Origin: an uncultured Bacteroidia bacterium | GTDB taxonomy: Bacteria > Bacteroidota > Bacteroidia > Bacteroidales > F082 | Direction of reading: 5' to 3' | Length of the DNA stretch: 55,394 nucleotides | Assembly (NCBI GenBank): GCA_902799345.1 | Contig: CADBZW010000016.1 | Span: forward strand, 1 to 55,394 | Part shown: positions 30,373 to 38,039 of the stretch, piece after piece | How the letters are laid out: each line of letters begins with the position of its first letter | Numbering within the stretch: position 1 is the stretch's first letter | The notes under the pieces: model-generated | What the model was told of the DNA's origin: nothing | The model's input: the letters and a program-made list of their open reading frames with translations, nothing else | Database searches by the model: none | Made by a program: the position numbers and the translations under genes

Positions 30373-33300
30373 ATGTTGCCGAAAACGAAATACACCATCC
30401 TGTTTCTGCTGCTATTTGCCCTGGCGCCGCTGTCCCATGCCCAGTTTTACAACGGCATGAACATGCCTTTCGGCAAGAACCGCGTGCAGTGGGGCAACTT
30501 CCATTGGTCGTATTACAGGAACGACAACTTCGACGTGTATTTCTACCAAGGCGGCGACGACCTTGCCCGTTATGCGCAAGCCTACGCCAAAGACCAGATC
30601 CCGCAACTTGAAGACCGTCTCAACAGCCGCTTCAGCAAAAAGATCCAGTTCATCGTGTTCAACAGCATGGGCGACTTCAAACAGAGCAACATCAACCTCG
30701 ACGACGAAGAAAACGGCAACACGGGCGGCATCACCAAGATCATCGGCTCGAAAGTCATTCTTTACTTCGACGGCGACTACACCCACTTCGAGGCCCAGAT
30801 TCGCGAGGGCATCGTCCGCCTGCTCTTCAGCCAGGTGATGAATGGCATCAGCATAGGTTCACAAATCCGCAACTCCTACCGCTACGACATCCCTCAGTGG
30901 TTTCGCGACGGCTTGGTGGCCTTCATCGCAGGCAACTGGGATAGCTACAAGGAAAGCCAGCTGCAACGAGGCATCACCTCCGGCACCTACAAGAAAATCA
31001 ACCATCTGCACGACGAAGACGCCGCGGTTGCAGGGTACTCATTTTGGAATTTCATCGACGAAAAATATGGCAGCAAGGCATTCAACGATATCTTGACGTT
31101 GGCCGAAAACACCAAGAACGTCAGAAGGGCACTGCTTTACGTCACAGGCAAGGAATACAAGAACCTGGTGGAAGAATGGTACGCCTACTACAAGGCACGC
31201 TACGAGACCATCATGGTCAAGCAGCCCACCGACCTGATGAAGCTGAAATACAAGAAGTACCGCACCTTCACGCAACCCAGCATCAGCCCGAACGGCAAGC
31301 ACATCGCCTACGTCAGCAACGACGAAGGCAAGATACGCCTGTGGCTCGAAGACCTTCAGACAGGCAAGCGGCAACAGCTTTATAAGGCCGGCTACCACTC
31401 CGACGAGAACATCGACACCAGCTTCCCGCTCTTGGCCTGGCATCCCAACAGCGAAATCCTGTCGTTCATCATTGAAGAGAAAGGTAAAATCCAGCTCTAT
31501 AACCTAGATGTCAGAAGCGGCAAGCAAGCCAGCACCTATCTCTTTGACTTCCAAAAGGTCAGCGCCTTCTCATACGCCCACAAGAGCCGTAAAATCGTGC
31601 TCGCTGGCACACGCATGGGTAAGCCCGACATCTATGTCTACAACCTGTTTTCCAACACCTTGGAGCAGATTACCAACGACTACCACACCGACCTCAACCC
31701 CGTCTTCACCTACGACGACCACCAAATCGTGTTCAGCTCGAATCGCGACAACGACACCCTGAAGGTCGATGACATAATCGGCTTCCAAAACAAACAATTC
31801 GACCTCTTCGCCTACAACTACAGCACCAAAGACTATGTGCTCCAGAACCTGACGCAGCAACGCTTCTCCAACAGCATCATGCCCGAGCCGCTGAAAGACG
31901 GTAGCATGCTCTACCTCAACGACACCAGCGGTTACTATAACCTCTACCAGATACGCTTCGACAGCGCCATCAGTCATATCGACACCATCGTCCATTACCG
32001 CTATTTCGCCAAGAAAGAACAACTCACGGATTACGCTGCCAACATCATCGACTATTCCTACATGCCCCGCGACCACAAGGCCGCCCTGCTGATGGCTGAC
32101 AAAAACGGGGAGAAAGTCTTCATCTCGCCCATCCTGCGTGGCCACGAGGAAAACATCGGCCAGATGAGCCCCTACGCGCAAAAGAGGCTTCTAACCGAAC
32201 TAATCCAAAAGGAAAAAGACACAATCATCGAGCCCATCTCGAAGCACCGTTTCTCGTCCAGCTACCGCTATGCCAGGCGCAAACGGCAGATAGCAGGGGC
32301 CTTGGGCGACGACTCGACACAAGTCGTGCAACAAGGCAACGGCCCCGCGCCAAAGCCACGGCCCAAAGACACCATCGAACGCCCCAACAACTACTACGTG
32401 GAGCTTTATACCGACCAGCTGATGACCCAAATCGACTTCACCAGCATGAACTATAGCTACCAGCCTTTCACTGGCGGCAACTCGCCTATCTATCTCCACC
32501 AAGGCCTCAATGTCTTCCTCGGTACCAAGATGAAAGACCTGATGGAAGACTACAAAATCGAACTCGGCGTGAAACTCAACACCAGCCTCGTCAACAACGA
32601 GTACATGTTACGTTTCAGCGACTTCAGCAAACGACTCGACAAGAGCCTCACCTTGCACCGCTATGTCACCGACAACTACTCAGGATATTACTACCGCACC
32701 TTCACCAACGAAGGTTTCTACACGCTAAGCTATCCTTTCAGCGAAATTCTAAGCTTAAGAGGTACGGTCATCTACCGCCTCGACCACAGGGTCAACCTGG
32801 CCGTCGACGACTACAGCCTTGCCGACAAGGACATCTACGTAAACTGGGGCGGGTTGCGTGCCGAGCTGGTCTACGACAACTCAAAGAAAATCGGCACCAA
32901 CCTGCGTGTGGGAGCACGCGGTAAAATCTTCGCCGAATACCACCAGAAAATTGCGAGAAACACGGCCAATTTGGTGGTGGCGGGCTTCGACTACCGACAC
33001 TACACCCGCATCAGCCGCAACTTCATCTGGGCCAACCGCATCGCAGGCAGCACCTCGTTTGGGCAAAACAAACTCATCTATTACATGGGTGGCGTTGACA
33101 ACTGGATCTTCGCCTCGTTCAACAACGGCACGCCCGTCGACTACGAGCAAAACTACGCCTACCAGACCTTGGCCACCAACATGCGCGGTTTCCAGCAAAA
33201 CATCCGCAACGGCAACAACTTCGTGGTGCTCAACAGTGAATTGCGCTTCCCCTTGTTCAGCTACTTCATGGATCGTCCCATCAACCTGAGGTTCATCAGG

Positions 33301-33576
33301 GACTTCCAAATCGTGGCTTTCGGCGACGTGGGCACAGCATGGACAGGCTGGAATCCCTACGCGCCCACCAACTCCCTTTTCAACCATTACATCACCGACG
33401 GCAACCTCAACATCAGCGTGACAGAAATGAAAAACCCGTGGGTAGGTGGCATCGGCGTGGGATTGCGCACCACCTTGTTAGGCTATTTCATTAGAGGCGA
33501 CGTGGCTTGGGGCATTGAAGACGGGCATATCAGCAACAAACCGAGATTCTATTTTTCATTCAATCTGGATTTCTAA
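30373..33576 (+). CDS. Large outer-membrane protein: degenerate peptidase MA-like domain, TolB-like propeller, C-terminal beta-barrel
   Basis: This encodes 1067 residues. A signal peptide (MLPKTKYTILFLLLFALAPL, then SHA-Q) leads into a region resembling gluzincin (peptidase MA-like) domains. The usual HExxH is not there; REGIVRLLFSQ stands in its place, followed by IPQWFRDGLVAFIAG, which matches the family's P-W-EGLA stretch. So the domain is probably non-catalytic. A TolB/PD40-type beta-propeller follows (about 290-640), with SPNGKHIAYVSNDEGKIRLW and VFSSNRDNDTLK. The final third is rich in alternating aromatic strands and ends RFYFSFNLDF, as Omp85-like barrels do. It likely sits in the outer membrane. 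Its role is unknown. Confidence 0.8.
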   Translation: MLPKTKYTILFLLLFALAPLSHAQFYNGMNMPFGKNRVQWGNFHWSYYRNDNFDVYFYQGGDDLARYAQAYAKDQIPQLEDRLNSRFSKKIQFIVFNSMGDFKQSNINLDDEENGNTGGITKIIGSKVILYFDGDYTHFEAQIREGIVRLLFSQVMNGISIGSQIRNSYRYDIPQWFRDGLVAFIAGNWDSYKESQLQRGITSGTYKKINHLHDEDAAVAGYSFWNFIDEKYGSKAFNDILTLAENTKNVRRALLYVTGKEYKNLVEEWYAYYKARYETIMVKQPTDLMKLKYKKYRTFTQPSISPNGKHIAYVSNDEGKIRLWLEDLQTGKRQQLYKAGYHSDENIDTSFPLLAWHPNSEILSFIIEEKGKIQLYNLDVRSGKQASTYLFDFQKVSAFSYAHKSRKIVLAGTRMGKPDIYVYNLFSNTLEQITNDYHTDLNPVFTYDDHQIVFSSNRDNDTLKVDDIIGFQNKQFDLFAYNYSTKDYVLQNLTQQRFSNSIMPEPLKDGSMLYLNDTSGYYNLYQIRFDSAISHIDTIVHYRYFAKKEQLTDYAANIIDYSYMPRDHKAALLMADKNGEKVFISPILRGHEENIGQMSPYAQKRLLTELIQKEKDTIIEPISKHRFSSSYRYARRKRQIAGALGDDSTQVVQQGNGPAPKPRPKDTIERPNNYYVELYTDQLMTQIDFTSMNYSYQPFTGGNSPIYLHQGLNVFLGTKMKDLMEDYKIELGVKLNTSLVNNEYMLRFSDFSKRLDKSLTLHRYVTDNYSGYYYRTFTNEGFYTLSYPFSEILSLRGTVIYRLDHRVNLAVDDYSLADKDIYVNWGGLRAELVYDNSKKIGTNLRVGARGKIFAEYHQKIARNTANLVVAGFDYRHYTRISRNFIWANRIAGSTSFGQNKLIYYMGGVDNWIFASFNNGTPVDYEQNYAYQTLATNMRGFQQNIRNGNNFVVLNSELRFPLFSYFMDRPINLRFIRDFQIVAFGDVGTAWTGWNPYAPTNSLFNHYITDGNLNISVTEMKNPWVGGIGVGLRTTLLGYFIRGDVAWGIEDGHISNKPRFYFSFNLDF

Positions 33577-33584
33577 ATGACTAT

Positions 33585-33624
33585 CGGCTGCCGCATTGCG
33601 ACTGAACGGCTGCCGCACTGCGAC
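33585..33624. repeat. Tandem 18-bp repeat, 22-bp period
   Basis: CGGCTGCCGCATTGCGAC (33585-33602) and CGGCTGCCGCACTGCGAC (33607-33624) differ at one base. They lie between the convergent TolB-like gene and nadD. Confidence 0.75.
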
Positions 33625-33635
33625 AGCCCTACATG

Positions 33636-34211
33636 TTATTCGTAAAAATGGCGTTCCTGCATGTATTGAAACACCTTTTCGGGCACAAAATGCCGCACAT
33701 CCCGTCCTTCCTTTATGCTATGGCGGATAAAGGTCGAAGAAATCTCCAAAACCGGGGTTTTCAGGATATTCACCGAAGGGTAATTGGCCAGCTCGCCGCC
33801 ATCATAGCCCTCGCGCGGAAAGACCAACAACTCGTAATTGTCTAGGATTTTCTGGTACTCGCGCCAGTTTTTCAGGTTCTGCAGGCTGTCCATGCCGCAG
33901 ATAAACACAAACTCGCAGTCAGGATACTGTTCCGACATGGCCGTCAATGTATTAATGGTATAGGACGGTGTGGACAGGTGCATCTCGACATCGCTGACAA
34001 AAAAGCGCGGGTCGTCACCCACGGCCAGCTGTACCATCTTCAGGCGCTCGTCGTCGTCGAGCAGGTCCTCCTTGTTCTTCAAGGGGTTTTGCGGCGTCAC
34101 CACAAACCACAGCTCATCCAAGTCGGAAAACTCGACCAGATAATTGGCCAGCATCACATGACCGTGATGAATGGGGTTGAAGGACCCGGAATAGATGCCG
34201 ACTTTTTTCAT
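33636..34211 (-). CDS. nadD: Nicotinate-nucleotide adenylyltransferase NadD
   Basis: This 191-residue enzyme makes deamido-NAD from nicotinate mononucleotide and ATP in NAD synthesis. The nucleotidyltransferase signature GSFNPIHHGHVML carries the HxGH-type motif at 15-18. FICGMDSLQNLKNWREY and the late ISSTFIRHSIKEGRDVRHFV motif confirm the family. It overlaps gmk by ATGA (34208-34211), part of the conserved yicC-gmk-nadD order. Confidence 0.94.
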   Translation of the reverse strand: MKKVGIYSGSFNPIHHGHVMLANYLVEFSDLDELWFVVTPQNPLKNKEDLLDDDERLKMVQLAVGDDPRFFVSDVEMHLSTPSYTINTLTAMSEQYPDCEFVFICGMDSLQNLKNWREYQKILDNYELLVFPREGYDGGELANYPSVNILKTPVLEISSTFIRHSIKEGRDVRHFVPEKVFQYMQERHFYE

Positions 34212-34786
34212 TCTTCCTCAAGAAAAGCTTTAACCACTTCGAGAATCTCACGCTTGGCGGTGTCAAGGTCATCGTTGATGACGGTGCGGTCGAACTTGCC
34301 TTGAGCGAACTCCATCTCCCAAGCGGCCTTGGCAAGACGTTTCTCGATTTCTTCCATCGAGTCGGTCTGACGATTGATAAGACGTTCGCGCAACACCTCG
34401 ATAGAAGGTGCTTGGATGAACACCGACAAGGCCTGGTCACCATAATGGTGCTTGATATTGACACCACCGCAGACGTCGACGTCGAAGGCCACGTGCTTGC
34501 CCTCTTCCTGCATCTGTGCCACCACGGAGAGCAGAGTGCCGTAGCAACGGCCGGGATATACCTCTTCCCATTCGAGGAACTCGCCATTTTCGACGCGCTG
34601 CTTGAAATCTTCCATCGTGAGGAAATAATACTCGCGACCGTTCACTTCCTCGCCACGGGGCGGACGTGTGGTGGCCGACACCGAGAAAGCCATCTCGGGG
34701 ATGTTGGCCATGACATGGTTCAACAAGGTGGTTTTGCCCGAACCTGAGGGGGCGCTGAAAATGAGAAGTTTTCCTTTCATAGTCAT
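34208..34786 (-). CDS. gmk: Guanylate kinase
   Basis: This 192-residue enzyme phosphorylates GMP to GDP. The P-loop is in APSGSGKTTL (about 12-20). SATTRPPRGEEVNGREYYFL, GEFLEWEEVYPGRCYGTL and the lid region RLINRQTDSMEEIEKRL are all typical. Translation may begin at 34786 (MTMKGK) or 34780 (MKGK). The stop overlaps the nadD start. Confidence 0.95.
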   Translation of the reverse strand: MTMKGKLLIFSAPSGSGKTTLLNHVMANIPEMAFSVSATTRPPRGEEVNGREYYFLTMEDFKQRVENGEFLEWEEVYPGRCYGTLLSVVAQMQEEGKHVAFDVDVCGGVNIKHHYGDQALSVFIQAPSIEVLRERLINRQTDSMEEIEKRLAKAAWEMEFAQGKFDRTVINDDLDTAKREILEVVKAFLEEE

Positions 34787-34797
34787 GTTTTTTTGCT

Positions 34798-34866
34798 TTC
34801 AGCAGTCAGCCGTCAGCTATCAGCATCAGCAATTGCTGACCGCTGACGGCTGATAGCTGATAGCTA
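34798..34866. repeat. CAGCNRTCAGC palindromic tract between gmk and yicC
   Basis: CAGCAGTCAGCCGTCAGCTA on one side and CGCTGACGGCTGATAGCTGA on the other pair into an imperfect long hairpin around AATTGC. It resembles widely dispersed GTCAGC/CTGATAGC extragenic repeats and lies between two genes of the same operon. Confidence 0.75.
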
Positions 34867-35736
34867 TAAAATATTACATACCTGTTCCTTGATTTTCTCC
34901 AATTCGTCCTTCATCTTGACGACGATTTTCTGGATGTTCACCTCGTTGGCCTTCGAGCCTAAGGTATTGATTTCGCGACCCATCTCTTGGGCTATGAAGC
35001 CGAGTTTCTTGCCCGCCTGGTCGTCGTCGCAGCTCTCGTTGAAGTAGTTGCAATGCTGACGCAGACGCACCTTCTCTTCGGTGATGTCGAGCTTCTCGAG
35101 ATAGTAGATCAGTTCCTGCTCGAAGCGGTTTTCGTCGTACTGGCCCGAAGTGGTCAGATCGGCGAGGTTCTTCGTGATGCGTTGCTTGATGACCTCGTGA
35201 CGGCTCTTTTCGTAAGGTTCGACTTGCTCCAAGAGTCCAAGGATCAGCTCCACGCGATGCAGCAGGTCCTTTTTCAAGGTCTGGCCTTCCTGGATGCGGA
35301 AGCCGTCCACCATGTCCAAAGCTTGGTCGAGGGTCTCGCCTACCTTGGCGACAAAGGCCTCGTCGTAGTTCTCGGCAGGCACATTGAAGATGCCGGGCAT
35401 CCTGAACAGGATGCTGGCCATGTCGTCGGCAGGCGCTATCGAGAGTTGGGATGAGATATGCTCAATCTGTTCCTTGTAGGCCTTCACGATATCGGCATCG
35501 ATGTGGTAGGTCTGGCTCAAGTCGGTGTCGGCAATCGTAATCACGACGTCGACCTTGCCGCGCTGCAGCTTGGCGCCGATGCTGTTGCGGAAATCCAGTT
35601 CGGCAAACCGCAACTCATTGGGCAGCTTCACTTGAAGGTCCAATTGTTTGCTGTTCAACGTCTTAATCTCGACGGTGATTTTCTTTTGGTTAAACGTCTG
35701 TTCGGCTATGCCATAGCCAGTCATGGAACGTATCAT
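34864..35736 (-). CDS. yicC: YicC-family endoribonuclease
   Basis: This encodes 290 residues. It opens with the family signature MIRSMTGYGIAEQTF and VEIKTLNSKQLDLQVKLP, and ends with the conserved block EMGREINTLGSKANEVNIQK and VVKMKDELEKIKEQVCNIL. YicC proteins are stand-alone endoribonucleases; in E. coli, YicC affects small-RNA turnover. Adjacency to gmk and nadD is conserved in Bacteroidota and many other bacteria. Confidence 0.92.
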   Translation of the reverse strand: MIRSMTGYGIAEQTFNQKKITVEIKTLNSKQLDLQVKLPNELRFAELDFRNSIGAKLQRGKVDVVITIADTDLSQTYHIDADIVKAYKEQIEHISSQLSIAPADDMASILFRMPGIFNVPAENYDEAFVAKVGETLDQALDMVDGFRIQEGQTLKKDLLHRVELILGLLEQVEPYEKSRHEVIKQRITKNLADLTTSGQYDENRFEQELIYYLEKLDITEEKVRLRQHCNYFNESCDDDQAGKKLGFIAQEMGREINTLGSKANEVNIQKIVVKMKDELEKIKEQVCNIL

Positions 35737-35760
35737 AAAAACCGATTGTTAGTTAATGAA

Positions 35761-36804
35761 TTACTGCTGAACAAAGCCCCAAGGCTTGTCATACAAATCA
35801 ATCTGTGTACGACTCGAAATCTTGAGCTGCTTGGTCTTGTTGACTCGCGACGAGAACACGCCATATCCACCGTAAATATTGGTATAGTCAGGAACCGTCT
35901 GCGAATAGCCCGAAACGGAGTTCACCTGAATATAATTGTACAGCTCTTCGCCTCCCGCCGCAATCATGATGTCAATGGGATAGGTATCGAAATAACGCTG
36001 CACTTGTGGATTGACAGAATTGACCACCGTATCGCTGCCAATAGCATCCGAAAGAAGCTCGAACAAGGAATTTTGGGTATATGAAATAGAATAGTAGCCA
36101 TCCTCATAACCAAGTTCGTCAGCGCTCTTGGTACCGAAATCCCACCTCACCTGTTTTGCTTCTACAACATTACCATGCTTTTCCGTGTAATTGAAAACCA
36201 TGATAATGTTATAAAACACGGCATTTTCGGCTTGCTTGAAGGTTATCTTCGATGTATTGTCGCTCGGGTCCGACCTAAATGTAGCCATCTCGGTGAGAAT
36301 TCTAAAATCAGCGCCCCCAACCAAGCCTGTCTCAGCACTGACAGTGTCGTTGTCTTTGAGGACCTCCAAACGGTATTTAAAACGGGTATTGGGAACGTTT
36401 ATGTTAAAATGCTCGGTAGTGAAATATACCTTCTGTTCGGGAGCATAGAAAATACCCATGTCCTTGTTGTGAATGGTAATCGTGTCAAGAAATATCGGAG
36501 CCCTACTTGTGCGATAGTATTCATTTCCATAGGTATTCTTATATTCCAACAAATAGGCGGTCAGTTTGCCGGGGTAATTGCACGAATCGGAAATCAAGGC
36601 CACCTCGTTGGCATTGATGGGATGGTCGTTGCTGCTGGAGAAAGCCCTATTGATTCTCACATAGTTAGTGTCCGCCGTGGCATCAAGCAAGCCATAAATC
36701 ACGGGGATGTCCTTGTAGTCGGCATAAAGCTCCACATCGGTGCTGCAAGCATTGAACATAGCCATACAAGCCAGCACGGAAAGGGTAAGAAACAGTTTTT
36801 TCAT
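35761..36804 (-). CDS. Lipoprotein, paralogue of the upstream gene
   Basis: This encodes 347 residues. MKKLFLTLSVLACMAMFNAC gives the lipobox FNAC (Cys20). The first third is nearly that of the next gene: STDVELYADYKDIPVIYGLL, DATADTNYVRINRAF, PINANEVALI and YYRTSRAPIFLDTITIHNKD. Later both share SLFELLSDAIGSDTVVNS and a C-terminal PWGFVQQ. The start at 36804 follows a -7 box at 36829-36836. Function unknown; the Ig-like beta pattern is suggestive only. Tandem duplication with 36873-37931 is clear. Confidence 0.82.
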   Translation of the reverse strand: MKKLFLTLSVLACMAMFNACSTDVELYADYKDIPVIYGLLDATADTNYVRINRAFSSSNDHPINANEVALISDSCNYPGKLTAYLLEYKNTYGNEYYRTSRAPIFLDTITIHNKDMGIFYAPEQKVYFTTEHFNINVPNTRFKYRLEVLKDNDTVSAETGLVGGADFRILTEMATFRSDPSDNTSKITFKQAENAVFYNIIMVFNYTEKHGNVVEAKQVRWDFGTKSADELGYEDGYYSISYTQNSLFELLSDAIGSDTVVNSVNPQVQRYFDTYPIDIMIAAGGEELYNYIQVNSVSGYSQTVPDYTNIYGGYGVFSSRVNKTKQLKISSRTQIDLYDKPWGFVQQ

Positions 36805-36828
36805 CGTTCGGTTAGTTATTAGAAAAGG

Positions 36829-36836
36829 CAAAAATA
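36829..36836 (-). promoter_or_regulatory. Promoter -7 box (TATTTTTG) for the second lipoprotein copy
   Basis: The minus-strand CACTATTTTTGCC fits TAnnTTTG and lies 24 bases before the start at 36804. No -33 match. Confidence 0.4.
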
Positions 36837-36872
36837 GTGTTTTTTTTGCTACTATCGTTCTTTTCTCAAGAT

Positions 36873-37931
36873 TTATTGTTCTATAAAGCCCCAAGACTGT
36901 TTCCTATAGAGGTCTAGGAGCGTCCCATAGGAAAAGCGAATTTTCTTTTCGATGGTGGTTCGTGAAGAAAAAAGCCCATAGCCGCCTTCAATGTTGGAAT
37001 AGGCAGTAAATGGTCCTCCAAGGCTACTCTCTATGGCTTCGTTGGCAAGATAATAGTAGTATAAATCGTCGCCAGCAGCGCTGATGGTAACGACAAAATC
37101 ATCGATGTAACGGACCACGTTGGGGTTGTTGGAGTTGACCACCGTGTCGCTACCGATGGCGTTGGCAAGCTCAGAGAACAGCCAGTTAAGTGAATAGCTC
37201 TCATAATACGTGTTTTCCGTGCTCTCTACTTTGGTGAATTCAGATAAAGACTTTGTGCCAAATGACCGGCTGACACTCTTATTTAGGATTCCTTGGCCGC
37301 TATGGTGCTCGCGGTAATTGAACTGCATTTTAACTTCATACACGCCCGCCGCGCCATCGGCCCTGAAAAGGATGGACCCCATCGCATCGGTTTGTTCCAT
37401 TTGAAAACTCACGTTTCCTGACACAATGGCAAAATCTTCGCTGCCCACCATCGTTGTAAGTGCCGTGACCGTGTCGCCATCCGGTTTGGAGACAACAAGC
37501 TCATACCTATATTTATGATGGTTTGAGCCTGTAAGAAGAGGCTCAGCAGTGTAATAGAGGATTTGGTCGGGCGAATAAAACACGCCCGCTTCCTTATTGT
37601 GGATGGTTATTGTGTCAAGAACCAATTCGCGATGCGTAGGTTCGTAATGATTGCCATAGGTGCTTTCGTATTCGTAAAGTCTGGCATCCAGCTTTTCATC
37701 ATAGTTGCTCGAATCATAAATCAAAGCCACTTCGTTCGCATTAATAGGGTTTTCATCGGTGCCACAAAATGCCTTTGTAATCTTGACATAGTTAGTGTCT
37801 GCACGCGCATCAAGCATGGCATAAATGATTGGAATATCTTTGTATTCGGCATAAATATCCACGTCAGTACTACATGAGTAAAAACAAGCAACCAAAACAC
37901 CAAAGTAAAGGATAAAACGTATATTTTTCAT
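36873..37931 (-). CDS. Lipoprotein, paralogue of the downstream gene
   Basis: This encodes 352 residues. MKNIRFILYFGVLVACFYSC ends in a lipobox-like YSC (Cys20). The core reads STDVDIYAEYKDIPIIYAML, DARADTNYVKITKAF, INANEVALIYDSSNY and LVLDTITIHNKEAGVFYSPD, closely matching the neighbour. The C-terminus is RKQSWGFIEQ, again like the neighbour's PWGFVQQ. It has a good promoter at 37955-37985, divergent from the T9SS protein gene. Function unknown. Confidence 0.82.
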   Translation of the reverse strand: MKNIRFILYFGVLVACFYSCSTDVDIYAEYKDIPIIYAMLDARADTNYVKITKAFCGTDENPINANEVALIYDSSNYDEKLDARLYEYESTYGNHYEPTHRELVLDTITIHNKEAGVFYSPDQILYYTAEPLLTGSNHHKYRYELVVSKPDGDTVTALTTMVGSEDFAIVSGNVSFQMEQTDAMGSILFRADGAAGVYEVKMQFNYREHHSGQGILNKSVSRSFGTKSLSEFTKVESTENTYYESYSLNWLFSELANAIGSDTVVNSNNPNVVRYIDDFVVTISAAGDDLYYYYLANEAIESSLGGPFTAYSNIEGGYGLFSSRTTIEKKIRFSYGTLLDLYRKQSWGFIEQ

Positions 37932-37954
37932 GTTGAAATGAATTTTTTACGCCA

Positions 37955-37985
37955 CAAAAATAGGGCATTTCCAAAAACTTCCAAA
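37955..37985 (-). promoter_or_regulatory. Promoter for the tandem lipoproteins
   Basis: On the minus strand TTTG (37985-37982) and TATTTTTG (37962-37955) are spaced by 19 bases. This is one of the best promoter matches in the window. Confidence 0.7.
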
Positions 37986-38004
37986 TTATTTTCATGGATT
38001 TTTC

Positions 38005-38012
38005 TATTTTTG
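38005..38012 (+). promoter_or_regulatory. Promoter -7 box (TATTTTTG) for the first T9SS PNGase F-like gene
   Basis: TATTTTTGTCCC, 27 bases before the ATG at 38040. It is back to back with the divergent lipoprotein promoter, so both share one short control region. Confidence 0.5.
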
Positions 38013-38039
38013 TCCCAAAATTATGAAAAACCAACATAG

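Noticed and set aside
36804-36894. Upstream extension of the lipoprotein gene to 36894
   Set aside because: The extension lacks a signal peptide, runs through the promoter box at 36829-36836 and overlaps the upstream gene; MKKLFLTLS at 36804 gives a proper lipobox leader.
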